64,000 nt of DNA from Salvia splendens (GCF_004379255.2 NC_056035.1:33619208-33683207); one strand, 5' to 3'; counted from the first letter of the stretch, positions 24,303 through 35,576 are shown. The notes: generated by a model not told the origin, from the letters alone. Made by a program: numbers and translations.

Positions 24303-26417
24303 ATGCATACCAGATCGCAGAGTACCCGTATTCCTGCCCGTGGGAACCAGGAGGAAGCCAATCCATCCCATAGGTCTGGAAAACAGCCTAGGGATAAATC
24401 CACCACCAGTTCTCATGGCGAAGGAACAGGCCGCTCCAAAAATCGTCCCACTGAGTCTTCCCAGCAGCCTGATTTGAATGAGGCTGTCAAGCTGTTCTTG
24501 GCTGAGAAGCAGGATGAGTTCTTAGCCTTCCTGCAAAAGAGCCAAGAGCCGAAGACGAAAACGGAGGATTCTCCTTCCTCATCCAGACATGAAAGTCACT
24601 ACCGCAGTAGTGCCGTGTCTTCCAGGAAGAAGAATCCTCAACCCCGACATATTCCTGTTCTTCCTCGGTACCGGAATCACAGGAGAACTCAATCTCCTCC
24701 ATACCGACGAGATATCGGATTCGCCGTGTACGGAGCACTGAAGACTCCGTTCTCGGACGACATCACCCGAACTCCCCTACCACAGAACTACCGAACTCCG
24801 TCGATGACTTACGACGGGCTCGTGGACCCTCACGATTTCTTGGGGCGCTATCAGTATAACATGGCGAACCAGGGTCTCAACGAGGTCCACATGTGCAAGC
24901 TGTTTCCCGAGCTGCTCATCGGGAACGCGAGAAGGTGGTTCGATAGCCTCCCCCAGGGCAGCATCAGATCTTACCGAGATCTAATGGATGCCTTCCACAG
25001 GAGGTTCTTTCAGAAAGCGGAAGCCCGAATCACTTCGGCTCAGCTGCTTTCCATTCGTCAAGGTCGCGACGAAAAAATCAGCGACTTTATGACAAGATTC
25101 CACAAGGAATGCCTGCAAGTAGACGATCTCAACGATCTGCTTGTCATCTCGGCATTCCAAAATGGAATCCTGCCCGGAGCTCTCTACAGGAAGCTCGTTG
25201 AGTGCGGTCCGCAGACAGCTCAGGAAATGTGGGACATTGCGGACCAGTACTCCCGGGCCGATGAGGCAGACCGTCGCAAACGGTCGTTAGACAGCTCATC
25301 GTCCCGAGGAGACAGGAGGAAGCCCGATCATAGCGATCAGGGACATCCTCGCCGAACTCCTTTTGGCGATCAGGGACATCCTCGCCGAACTCCTTTTGAA
25401 AGGATTCAAAGGACTCCGGTGCAAGACAGATTGGGACCCCGTCTCAATCCCGAGAAGCCGCCCGCTCAGTTCGTACCGCTGAACAAGCCGAGAGCGGAAA
25501 TTTTCGAACTACACTCTGACCTGTTCGAAAAGCCAAAGCGGATGACGAAATCTGCCGCGCGCCGACCCCAGGATAACTACTGCTCCTACCATCAAGACCA
25601 CGGTCACGATACCGAGGAGTGCAGAAACTTGGCTGCAGGTATCGATGTTCTTGTGAGGGCAGGGACATTGAAAAAATACCAAAACAAGCAGTCAAAGAAG
25701 AATAAGAAGCAGAGAGGTGCGAACTGCGCTCCTCAGGATCCGAAAAGGCAGCCGGATCCCGAAGACGATGACGAGCCGCAATATGATGGAGTAATCCTGA
25801 CTATTGACGCTCTCCCTGCCGGGAAGACCAAGTCGTCCCTGAAGTCAGAGCGCAGAGGCTCCAATCGAGAAGAGCCAACGCATAAAAGGCTGAAGCAGGA
25901 CGAAGTGATTACGTTCTCGGATGCTGATCCCGTCCCGGCCATCTCTCCTCACCAAGACGCCATTGTCATCCAAGCCGGAGTGGCAAACAAACTGATCCAC
26001 AGGGTGTTTGTGGATACAGGAGCGTCAGTCAGCATTCTTTTTAAAGAGTGCTTCGACAAACTAGAAGTGGACCCAGCTCGGCTCAGCCCGGCTCCGCTTC
26101 CCCTGAAGAGCTTCGCCCAGGAGGACACCCGCCCTGAAGGTATTATCAGCCTTCCGATCACGGTGGGGAAAGCGCCTACTAGCTCCAGTACGATGATTGA
26201 GTTTTTCGTGGTGAAAGCTCGGTCCCCGTACAACGTCATCCTGGGAAGAGACTGGCTCAACACAGTTCGGGCCATTTGCTCCACTTATCACCTCACCATC
26301 AAGATCCCTACTAAAGGAGGGATAGCGGTCATCCGAGGTGACCAAAAGAGAGCAAAGGAATGTCTGCAAATTGCGCTTAGAAGTGCCGAGCAGTCAGATC
26401 GGCACCACCAAGCATAG
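24303..26417 (+). CDS. Gypsy gag-protease polyprotein, 704 aa
   Basis: The first ATG in the frame is at 24303 (MHTRSQSTRIPARGN). A charged Ser/Arg/Pro-rich N-terminus is followed by a retrotransposon gag core (about residues 190-300; FPELLIGNARRWFDSL, RRFFQKAEARITSAQLLSIR, SDFMTRFHKECLQV). A CX2-HX...C-type zinc-binding stretch follows (YCSYHQDHGHDTEECRNL). Near the end lies an aspartic protease with FVDTGASVSILF. The frame ends at TAG (26415-26417) but stays open afterwards to about 26550, and the TAG is followed by CAATCA. Gag forms the particle and the protease cleaves the polyproteins. A two-unit direct repeat sits near 25340-25400 (GDQGHPRRTPF twice). Confidence 0.9.
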   Translation: MHTRSQSTRIPARGNQEEANPSHRSGKQPRDKSTTSSHGEGTGRSKNRPTESSQQPDLNEAVKLFLAEKQDEFLAFLQKSQEPKTKTEDSPSSSRHESHYRSSAVSSRKKNPQPRHIPVLPRYRNHRRTQSPPYRRDIGFAVYGALKTPFSDDITRTPLPQNYRTPSMTYDGLVDPHDFLGRYQYNMANQGLNEVHMCKLFPELLIGNARRWFDSLPQGSIRSYRDLMDAFHRRFFQKAEARITSAQLLSIRQGRDEKISDFMTRFHKECLQVDDLNDLLVISAFQNGILPGALYRKLVECGPQTAQEMWDIADQYSRADEADRRKRSLDSSSSRGDRRKPDHSDQGHPRRTPFGDQGHPRRTPFERIQRTPVQDRLGPRLNPEKPPAQFVPLNKPRAEIFELHSDLFEKPKRMTKSAARRPQDNYCSYHQDHGHDTEECRNLAAGIDVLVRAGTLKKYQNKQSKKNKKQRGANCAPQDPKRQPDPEDDDEPQYDGVILTIDALPAGKTKSSLKSERRGSNREEPTHKRLKQDEVITFSDADPVPAISPHQDAIVIQAGVANKLIHRVFVDTGASVSILFKECFDKLEVDPARLSPAPLPLKSFAQEDTRPEGIISLPITVGKAPTSSSTMIEFFVVKARSPYNVILGRDWLNTVRAICSTYHLTIKIPTKGGIAVIRGDQKRAKECLQIALRSAEQSDRHHQA

Positions 26418-29400
26418 CAATCACAGCAGCCGGAGTCAGAGGCAATGACCGAAGTCATACCGGAGCCGAATTCGATGACAGTTCAGCTGTACGAAGACGA
26501 TCCATCCAGAACGGTTAAGATCGGCTTCGCGGGAACGCCTCTACTTCGGGAAAAAAACCATCCAGCTCCTCAAGGAGTACAAAGACGTCTTTGCATGGTC
26601 TCCGTTGGACATGACCGGAGTGCCCCCCGAGGTAATCTCTCATCGTTTAAATATTGATCCTTCGGTCCGGCCGATAAAACAGAAGCAAAGACTCTTTGCG
26701 GCAGAACGAAGTCAAGTCATCCATGACGAAGTCCGTCAATTATTGAAGGCGGATGTGTTATTCGAAGTGAAGTATCCTTCGTGGGTGGCCAATCCTGTCA
26801 TGATCAAGAAAAAGGAAGGAGGATGGCGGATGTGCATAGATTTCACCGATCTAAATAAGCACTGTCCCAAAGATTGCTATCCCCTTCCGAACATAGATAA
26901 AAAAGTAGAAGCTCTGATAGGCTTTGAAATTTTTTGTTTTCTTGATCTATACAATGGATACCATCAGGTTTTAATGGATGAGATTGACGCTTCAAAAACG
27001 GCCTTCATTACTGATTTCGGCATTTTCGCTTATAAAAAGATGCCATTCGGTTTAAAGAATGCCGGAGCCACTTATCAAAGGATGGTAGACAAGCTTTTTC
27101 GGCACCTGATTGGAAAGGAGGTCGAAGTGTATGTTGACGATATAGTCGTCAAGAGCAAAAGCACCTCGGAGTACGAGCACAACCTCAAGTCCACTCTCAA
27201 CGTGCTCAAGAAAGCCAACCTCAAACTTAATCCCCAAAAGTGTACCTTTTTGGTAGATTCGGGAAAGTTTCTGGGTTGTTGGGTTTCAAAGGACGGACTC
27301 AAGGCAAACCCCTCAAAAGTTCAAGTCGTTCAGAACATGGCAATGCCGAAGTCCATACATGACGTGCAAAGGCTAACCGGATGTCTAGCCGCACTGAATC
27401 GATTCCTTTCCCAAGCAGCCGAAAAGCAACTGCCGTTCTTCAAGGTGTTGAAAAAGGCACCAAAGTTCGAGTGGGGAGCCGAGCAGAAAAAGGCCTTTGA
27501 CGAGCTCAAAAGTTATCTAGCCGAGCTTCCTATTCTCTCTGCTCCAACCGAAGCCGAAGTACTATTCTTATACTTAGCGGCATCGGATCAAACCATCAGC
27601 GCGGTGCTTGTACGAGAAGAAGGCCTAAAGCAGCTTCCCATCTATTTTACAAGCCGAGCATTAAGAGGTCCAGAAACCAGGTATCAACCTCTGGAAAAGA
27701 TTGCTCTAGCATTAGTAAATGCAGCAAGGAGACTGCGGCCATACTTCTATGCTCACAAGGTATGCGTCTTAACTGATCTGCCACTTCGGCAAGTGTTGAC
27801 CAAACCAGAAGCATCAGGCAGAATCGCCAAGTGGGCTATAGAGTTGGGAGAGCACACAATTGAATATCTACCTCGGAAAGCCATCAAGGGACAAGCCTTG
27901 GCGGATTTTCTTGCAGAAGCGAAGTTCGATCAAGCAATTCCCGTTATTGCCGAACAGAAGAATTCTGCCAATGCCGAACTAGCACAGCCCTTGGAATCCG
28001 AAGTAGAGCCGCCGGACTGCTGGAGCGGATTCGTAGATGGAGCTTCAAACAAGATGGGAAGTGGAGCTGGTATTTTACTTGTCGCTCCCGACGGACACGA
28101 GGTAACCTACTCACTTCGTTTCCTATTCCCCACTACTAATAATGAAGCCGAGTACGAAGCCCTCCTGGCCGGACTCCAGTTAGCGCAAAGTCTGCTCGTC
28201 AAATCTCTCAAAGTCCATTGTGATTCACAAGTCATAGTAAATCACATGTTGGGTACAAGTGAAGCTCGTGACGAGAGAATGAAGAAGTATTTGGACAAAG
28301 CGCAAAGCATCAGCCGAAGTTTCTCCTATTTTCGGATAATCCGCATTCCCAGAGCGGAAAATAGCCGAGCAGATGCCTTAAGTAAATTGGCCTCAGATCC
28401 GCGCTCAAAGGCGGAAGAATTAATGCATCGAAGCATTGATGAAGCCGAGGTACATTCAGTATCCAGCTCGCCGAACTGGATGACGCCGATCTTGCAGTAT
28501 CTGGATCAAGGACAATTGCCCGAGGATAAGAGAGAAGCTCGGAAGATCACGTGCCGAGCACTTCGGTACGAACTTCATGAAGGAGTCCTCTTTAGAAAGT
28601 CTTACCTCCAGCCGTTATTGCGGTGCGTAGGACCAGAAGAGACGGACTACATCCTCAGAGAAGTTCATGAAGGATCGTGCGGTAGCCACATCGGAGCCAG
28701 AGCTTTAGCTAAAAAAGTTCTGAGATGGGGATATTATTGGCCAACCATGGTACAAGACGCAGTGCAGCTCGTCAAGAAGTGTACGAAGTGCCAAATTCAT
28801 GCAAATGTCCCAAGGATGCCGCAGACCGATCTATACACTATGCAAAGCCCTTGGCCTTTCATGCAATGGGGCATAGACATAGTGGGACCACTTCCTCAAG
28901 CTCCTCGGCAAATGAAATTCCTTATCGTTGCCGTGGACTACTTCACGAAGTGGGTGGAGGCTGAACCATTAGCTACGATAACGAGCTCAAAGGCGTTGGA
29001 CTTCGTCTGGAAGAACATAGTGTGCCGATTTGGCATACCCCACATCCTCATCTCGGATAATGGGACTCAGTTCACCGACAAGACGTTCAAGAATTGGTGC
29101 CAAGAGCTGAACATTCAACAGCGGTTCACTTCGGTCTCCCATCCCCAAGCAAACGGACAAACGGAAGTAACGAACCGGATTCTGGTGAAAGGGTTAAAAG
29201 CTCGGTTAGAACAAGCCAAAGGACAATGGGTAGAAAATCTCCCTCAAGTCCTATGGTCCTACCGAACTACACCCAAAACCTCCAACGGTGAAACTCCGTA
29301 TAGTCTGGTGTACGGCACTGAAGCCGTAATTCCAGTGGAGATCGGCGTACCCAGTCCCCGAACTCTAAATTTCTCCTCAGAAATGAATGACGACGGACTG

Positions 29401-29709
29401 AGAGCAGAACTAGATCTCGCCGAAGAAAGAAGAGAATTGGCGTGCATAAAAGCAGCCAAGTATAAGGAGCAAGTAGCCCGGTATTATAACCAAAGGGTGA
29501 AAAAGCTTCAATTTCAAGTGGGAGATCTCGTCTTGAGAAACAACGAAGTAAGCCGAGCAGAAAAGCTGGGCAAACTCGAACCCACATGGGAGGGTCCATA
29601 TCGGGTGTCAGAAGTCCTCGGCAAAGGGTCTTATAAATTGACTCACATGTCAGGAGAACAAGTACCCCGAACATGGCACATCTCCAACCTCAAGAAGTTC
29701 CACTTGTAA
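26418..29709 (+). CDS. Gypsy pol: RT, RNase H, archaeal-type RNase H, integrase (frame change at ~26551)
   Basis: Sequence after the gag-protease stop is coding in the gag frame to a run of seven A (26551-26557), then coding continues in the +1 frame to TAA at 29709. Domains in order: a linker with KDVFAWSP; RT (VDDIVVKS with the DD pair; MPFGLKNAGATYQRMVD); RNase H of gypsy type (ASDQTISAVLVRE); an archaeal-type RNase H (FVDGASNKMGSGAGI ... HCDSQVIVNHML ... SRADALSKLAS); the integrase HHCC region (KKCTKCQIHA); the integrase core D-D-E (WGIDIVGPLP, ISDNGTQF, HPQANGQTEVTNR); and a C-terminal DNA-binding tail. All motifs look intact, so the only defects relative to one long ORF are the TAG and the +1 shift. 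Confidence 0.9.
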
Positions 29710-29949
29710 GAGACAGTCCGGTCAGTCCGTCTCGTGTCTAGTTCGGTCATAGGGGTATGTGTTTTTATTTGTTTGTTTTTTACTTGTACCTTTTACTTGT
29801 CGTTTTTTAAAAGGTTTAAAGTCTTTTTCTTTCGTCTTTTTCATTTTTTCCCTATGTGTTTTGTCTCTATGTGCTTGTCGTCTCTTACAAATGGTACCAA
29901 GGTATATCGTTCTTTAAAGACTGATCCCCTTTTTAGATCGATTATTAAA

Positions 29950-30570
29950 GACTATTGTGAGTCCAAGCTTCTAAGGAGGATATAAGACCACAAGTCAGCT
30001 TAACAAGCAGTCCGTCTGAAACGAACTGCAATAAGCCAACGATTGTGAGTCCAAGCTTCCAAGGAGGATACAAGACCGCAATTCAGCTTAACAAGCACTT
30101 CGTCTGAAACGAACTGCAATAAGGGAAAGTCCGATCCACGCGATAAACCTCGCCGAATTAGGACGACCAAGTTCGGTCAAAGAAGTTTACCTCATAAGAC
30201 CGGGGACGACCATGTCTGGTCAAAGAGGTTTACTGCATAAGACCACTTCGGTTAACTGGGAAAGTCCGATCCACGCGATAAAACTCGCCGAATTAGGACA
30301 AGGGAAAGTTCGATCCCGGCGACAAAAATCGCCAAATTAGAACACAAACCAAGTCGGGTCAAAGATGTTTATTTCATCAGACCAAAGACGAGTCCGGTCA
30401 AAGATGTTTATTTCATTAGACCAAAGACGAGTCCGGTCAAAGATGTTTATTTCATCAGACCAAAGACGAGTCCGGTCAAAGATGTTTATTTCATCAGACC
30501 AAAGACGAGTCCGGTCAAAGATGTTTACTTCATAAGACCAAGGACCAAGTCCGGTCAAAGAAGTTTACTT
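29950..30570 (+). repeat. Tandem repeats in the gypsy 3' untranslated region
   Basis: A ~90-bp unit occurs twice from about 29950 (GTCCAAGCTTCYAAGGAGGA). From about 30350 a 39-bp unit (GACGAGTCCGGTCAAAGATG...) repeats at 30387, 30426, 30465 and 30504 with degenerate flanking copies. Tandem repeats in the 3' UTR are common in Tat elements. Confidence 0.85.
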
Positions 30571-30968
30571 CATAAGACCGAGGACAAGTACGATGAAAGA
30601 ACAATGTTGTACCGAGAAGCCCAACGCCGCAGTGATGTCACAACTTGTTGGCAAGCCGGGCTCTCCAGCACATTGTTCATACGGAGTACATGATATTCCT
30701 CCCACAGTTCGTCAACTCGACTCTGAACATCTGATATGGTCATTCCCCCGCGCACACGGATGTAATCCTCATACGCAGTTCTCTCAGCAATGGCCGTATT
30801 CAGCTCGGCCTCCAGATCTTTCTTATCGGACTCTAAGTCCTTGATATCGGCCTCTAGCTTCACTAAACGAGCCAGAAGCTCGTCATTCTTCGTCTGATCG
30901 GCTATAGCTCTTCTCTCAGCTTCGTCCAAAGCCGAAGAGTACAGCCGTTTCCAGTGAAGTATCTCCAT
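30570..30968 (-). CDS. Antisense coiled-coil ORF in the gypsy element, 132 aa
   Basis: Runs opposite to gag-pol, downstream of the larger antisense gene. Strongly charged heptad-like sequence (LVKLEADIKDLESDKKDLEAE) predicts a coiled coil. It could be a further exon or a separate small ORF of the antisense unit; no start context or splice site decides this. Function unknown. Confidence 0.4.
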   Translation of the reverse strand: MEILHWKRLYSSALDEAERRAIADQTKNDELLARLVKLEADIKDLESDKKDLEAELNTAIAERTAYEDYIRVRGGMTISDVQSRVDELWEEYHVLRMNNVLESPACQQVVTSLRRWASRYNIVLSSYLSSVL

Positions 30969-31167
30969 CTCCTTGGGTACAAAGCAGCTATATTAGTTCG
31001 GCAGCTGTACCGAGCAGATAGTAAAATACAACAGGAATAAAGGCGAGTACGAAAAGCTATACGAAGACAGGTGTAGAGAATTTTTCATTCACAAGGAAAA
31101 TTTTTTACACTAGGGCTTCAAGGCCATTTTACAAGGAAGAAACTAGACTAAGAGAAGGGAGACGAAA

Positions 31168-33026
31168 TCATACTCCGCCAGCTTCGTCTCCGGCTCCTCG
31201 GTCTGGTACAGCTTCTTTCTCCTGGGCTACCTCAGCCTCAGCCTCGCCTCCTGCCGGCCTCGCCTCCGCCTCCTGATCGGCTTCCTTCTCCGGATGCCCG
31301 GCCTGATCGACTTCGGCCTCCCGCTCCAGCGGCTCGGCCTCACCCTCTCCGTTGTAAGTCGAAGCGGGTGAAACGGGTCCCACGGAGGCAAAGATAGCCT
31401 CCAGGTTCTCGTCCCGATCAGCTCGACAACTCCGGACTCGGTCTGCAGAAAGCAGGACCGAAGATGAAGCGAGCTCCTCAAGGAGCGGCAGATTCTGAAG
31501 CCGAGCCGCTATCTCTCGGCTGTACAGAGGCAGCACGACGTCGGCCCCCTGCTCGCCCTTATCGGCAATTAGCCTTACCAGACTACCGACAAAGGCCGAG
31601 AACTGGCTGCTCAAAAAGAGTTTCTCCGTGTAAACACGGAGAGCCTCCCCTTGGGCAACCACGGCAGCAGCATCCAGACGTTTCGTCTGCTCCCGCTGGA
31701 TGACGAGCTGGTTTTTGGCAAACTGAGCTTCATCCTGGGCCGAAATCCTAGCAGCTCTGGCCTTCTCAAAGTTAGCCTCAGCCTGTTCGGCCCGATGACA
31801 AGCAGCCGCCAACTTCCTCTGCATCTCAGCATAGTCATTGGACGCTTTGGAGAGTTCGACGGCGACGAGCTTGGAGAGCATATCGTTCCTCTGAAAATGA
31901 ATAAAGAAAAAAGTCAACAAAGGGACCACAAAAAATACAGGAAAAAAGCAAGGCCAGACAATCAAGAAGAGAATTCACCTCGGCGAAGTCCGTGGGCCAT
32001 AAAAACGGCTCACAGATATGTTCCGAAGGAGGCGCCAAGACCACGTCTTTCTCTGGCGCTCTCGGGGGCTTCTGGGCCTTCCCCCTCCCCTTTGCCGAAG
32101 TTGACTCCGGCTTCTTCGGATCCGAAGAGGTTTTTTGCCTTTTCGGAGTCCTCTCGGCATCAGACGCCGAGCTGGTGGTTTTCGGCCTCTCCGGCTCCTT
32201 GGACTCCGAAGATTTTCGGGTAGCCTTGTTCAGCATGTACACTGCCAAAAAGCAAGAAAGCAAGGTTAGTTTTCTTCGTTAAAGCAGTACAACATAAAGG
32301 TAAAGAAAAATCCTCACCCTCGGCCTCTTCGTCCGAAGACGAGATGTCGAACACGACGTCGCCCTTGACGAGCTCAGACTCCGTGTATTGTTTCCTAACT
32401 ACGGGAATCTTGTTGAGCTCGCCATCGAGCTCGGCCAATGGTTCTAACCGAGGATGAGGAATCACGGACTTCGGCCCTCTCCAGGGGAAGCCCGGAGCCG
32501 CTGTCCTATTATAAAAAAAGAAGCGGTTTTGCCATTTCGGCCACTTGGTTTTGCAGAATGCCCTAAAAGGCTGTAAGGGGATCAAGTAAAACCAAGATCC
32601 CTTCCTTTTAAATTGGAAAAAATTAAGGATTGCCCGCAGAGACAGATCCTTATCTAACCTACGGAGTTCGGCAGCAAAAGCCGACAAGTGCCTCCAAGAG
32701 TTCGGAGTCACCTGACCTAAAGGGAGTTGAAAAAAATCAAGAAGCTCTACAAAAGGTGGGGGAAGAGGGAAACGAAGCCCGCATTCTAAGCAGGCTTCGT
32801 AAACGGTGGCATAACCCTCCGGCGGGTCGTTAGCCCTATGATCATCGTCGGGAACCACCGCCTTCCCCCCAGGAAAAGAGTATTTTTCGTAAAGGGATAT
32901 CACAGTATCCTTACTCAAGATACTGTGAAAATACTCTACGGTCTTCTCCCCGGATTCTTTCCGGCTAGAAGACCCCTTACCCCCTTTTCTACCGCTACCA
33001 GACTCAGACGAAGAAGAAGCAGACAT
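31168..33026 (-). CDS. Antisense gene of the Tat gypsy element, 564 aa, three predicted exons
   Basis: Exons 33026..32318, 32241..31979 and 31890..31168 join in phase (709+263+723 nt) at good sites (G|GTGAGG, GAG|GTGAAT; acceptors GGCAG, TTTCAG). The start MSASSSSESGSGRK is followed by a globular part (ECGLRFPLPPPFVELLDFFQ, NSWRHLSAFAAELRR, WFYLIPLQPFRAF) that resembles the Pfam family called putative gypsy-type transposon (Transposase_28). The second exon is Lys/Ser/Pro-rich (nuclear-signal-like). The third is an Ala/Glu-rich coiled coil (SKASNDYAEMQRKLAAACH) with an acidic tail. Antisense ORFs near the 3' LTR are known in Tat-clade elements, but their role is not established. The open frames and clean splice sites argue for selection on this strand. 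Confidence 0.7.
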
Positions 33027-33377
33027 GGTTCTTACTCTTTGAAAGTTTGAAGAAATCCTGAGGAAATTTTTGAAAGCGGAAGGAAATTTTTCACGCAAAA
33101 GATAGAGAGTGCAGAAGAAGCCAATAGCAAAGGTGTTCAAATGATGAAGAAAGGCGGTATTTATCAGATTTGGAAAAGATTTCAAATCATCGCACCGTTT
33201 CATATCCCACCTTTTCAGGATTCGACGGCCGGATTTTACTGTCGCATTTAATGCCGCATTTAATGCAGTCACGCGCAGGGCACGTCCCCTGACTTCAGCC
33301 TCCCCCGTCCCCTTTTTCAGAATGCCGAAGTGACTCGCTTCGCCGAAGTGATTCACTTCGCTTTTCGGGGGGGGTAG

Positions 33378-34174
33378 TGATGGGGTGCGTACTAAACAAG
33401 CCCAACAGCAAAAGCCCAAGGAAGAGTATGAGTTCGGCATTACCAAAGAGTTCGGCCTCAGCCTACAGCTCGGTAAAAGCCAACCTATCAAGCTCTGCTC
33501 TCAGATCGGCAACCAAAGCAGGAGTATGAGTTCGGCCTTACCAAAGAGTTCGGCCTCAGCCTACAGCTCGGTAAAAGCCAACCTATCAAGCTCTGCTCTC
33601 AGATCGGCAACCAAAGCAGGAGTATGAGTTCGGCATTACCAAAGAGTTCGGCCTCAGCCTACAGCTCGGTAAAAGCCATCCAATCAAGCTCTGCTCTCAG
33701 GTCGGCATCAAGCTCTACCCTCAGATCGGCAACCAAAGCAGTTCGGTCTCAGTATTCGACCGAACAAGGAGTTAGTGGACCCATACAGGATGTCCAACAC
33801 ACCCACTACCACGTGGTGTCAACTCAGGCCACGATCGTAGGCCATGACCTACGCTACATCCACGATCTTAGGCCATAACCTACACGACATCCACGACTTA
33901 GGGTGGTGATGCAAGCCACGATCTTAGTTCAAGATATAAATAGAACTTAGATCAGATAGAAGAAGGGAAAGCTCTCTAGAGATAAAAGACCATATAGCAA
34001 ATAGCAAGTTTGTATTTGTAAGCTGTAGAAAGCAGATCAAGCAATACAACTCTCCCCCCTTTTCTTCCCGTGGACGTAGATTTACCTCAGTAAATCGAAC
34101 CACGTAATTTCTTTGTGTCATAATCTTCATTCTCTACCAGCATTTACTAACGTCAGAAATTCGCGGATCCATCA
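33378..34174 (+). repeat. 3' LTR of the gypsy element
   Basis: 797 bp, same start (TGATGGGG) and end (GATCCATCA) as the 5' LTR, with the same three 98-bp units. Preceded by a polypurine tract at about 33366-33377 and followed by the duplication GTTGG. Confidence 0.95.
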
Positions 34175-34179
34175 GTTGG

Positions 34180-34550
34180 AACAGCTAGATGGAAGAATGG
34201 GAAGAAAGGGGCAAGCTGATAATAGTGTTAATGTTTTTTTTATTTTTATACTCACTCAATCTCATATAAATAGAATTTTTTTTTCGTTTTTATCCATCTC
34301 CTTAAAAAAAATAAAGCACTGTACAAGAAATTTTCTAATTTAAGTAAATTTTTTTCTATTTAATAAGATGAGATTCATTTTTCGCTAACACATTTTTTCT
34401 CTCTATTTTTTATTTTATCAATTTTATATTTAAACCCATATTAAAAATTTATCAATATTGTATTTAGACTCATATTAAAAGTTTTTATTTTTAAACGATA
34501 GAGAGAGTATTTATATTACAACTGCTATTTATGTGGTATCAATTGTCAGG
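34180..34550. other. AT-rich spacer
   Basis: No gene. Contains weak Stowaway-like A/T-rich stretches near 34250-34510 without clear borders. Confidence 0.4.
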
Positions 34551-34558
34551 GGCACAAG

Positions 34559-34713
34559 CAGTGGCGGATCTAGGGGGCAGGAGGGGGCGGTCGCCCCCTC
34601 CGTTTGCCTCCGGCGTCACCCCGAATAACAAAAAAAATAGCCATGTCCGCACTAAACCAAGTTAATACTATATATTCTGCCCCCTCCATTTCCGGATCCT
34701 GGATCCACCACTG
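34559..34713. mobile_element. hAT-type MITE, 155 bp
   Basis: Inverted ends CAGTGGCGGATCTAGG and, on the opposite strand at the right, CAGTGGTGGATCCAGG. An exact 8-bp direct repeat GGCACAAG flanks it (34551-34558 and 34714-34721), the size expected for hAT elements. Non-coding. Confidence 0.88.
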
Positions 34714-34721
34714 GGCACAAG

Positions 34722-35576
34722 TGTGTATAATTAATAGACAAATTTCTGGTACTGCAGAAGAATTTAATAGAAAGTGGATTTGGCAATAAAAAGATTACGA
34801 TGCTTATTCGAGTCAATTTTAGGAATTAGATTTCTTTGTTGGATCGCATAAATGGGGATCTGGTTCTGGCTTCTTCGTCAGCTACACTGCTACTAATTGT
34901 ATGGAAATATAAAGAAAGGTATTGGAGTATACTATTTCTTTCTTTCTTTTTTCATTTTTTACTTACACAAGACAATTCTAATACAACATCCTTTATTAGG
35001 GAAATAAGAGAATTCGCTTCATTATCATACTTTTGCATTTTTTGAACATTTTGTTGATCAAAATTGCAAACGTCTTTCCAGCGATATTACATCAAAATTC
35101 ACGGACATGCAAGAAAATTTATAAAGAATGAGGGTCACATTTGATATTATACTTCCTCACGGAGATGAGAATATATGCACTTCTTCTCGTCACGGAGATA
35201 AGAATAGTGTGTTAAGTGGACGGTGAATAACATAAGAGAGAATAGAGTAAGAGAAATTAAGAAAGAATAAGGTAGGATGGAGGGTTATTTTTTGCCAAAA
35301 ATAGAAATAACTCAATTAACTTGGAACTTTCCAAAATAAAAAAATGACTCAATTAACATGAAACAAAGAGAGTACTCACCCGTCCCACTCAAGATGCCCA
35401 CTTTCTAGATTTGGAAATAAATCTTTTTCCCCTCTCCTTATTAAAATATTCAACTAAAGTACTTTTTTTTACTTATTCCACCTAACAACTTCTTCTAAAA
35501 TTTTGTACCACTCAAGAATGTGGATATATTGAATGAGATTGAAGGAGTAATAAAGTTGTGATACCAAACCAATTTC
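34722..35576. other. Gene-free region with degenerate Stowaway-like sequence
   Basis: Segments near 35140-35375 and 35376-35552 have A/T-rich bodies and partial CTCNNTCCGTCCC-like ends. Borders cannot be set. No coding exon recognised. Confidence 0.35.

Larger units (their letters stand above)
23429..34174 (+). mobile_element. Complete Ty3/gypsy Tat-type LTR retrotransposon, 10,746 bp
   Basis: Two LTRs of 797 bp each, primer-binding site, gag-protease, RT/RNase H/aRNase H/integrase, antisense ORFs, polypurine tract (GGGGGGGGTAG ending 33377), and the 5-bp target duplication GTTGG at 23424-23428 and 34175-34179. A second, archaeal-type RNase H domain after the normal one, and antisense ORFs near the 3' LTR, are hallmarks of the plant Tat clade (Ogre/Retand group). 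All landmarks in the two LTRs sit exactly 9,949 bases apart, and I saw no difference between them. Confidence 0.95.

Noticed and set aside
26545..26558. A AAA AAC slippery heptamer for -1 frameshifting in the gypsy element
   Set aside because: The heptamer is in register with the upstream frame, but the downstream pol frame needs a +1 (or -2) change, so classical -1 slippage would not join them.
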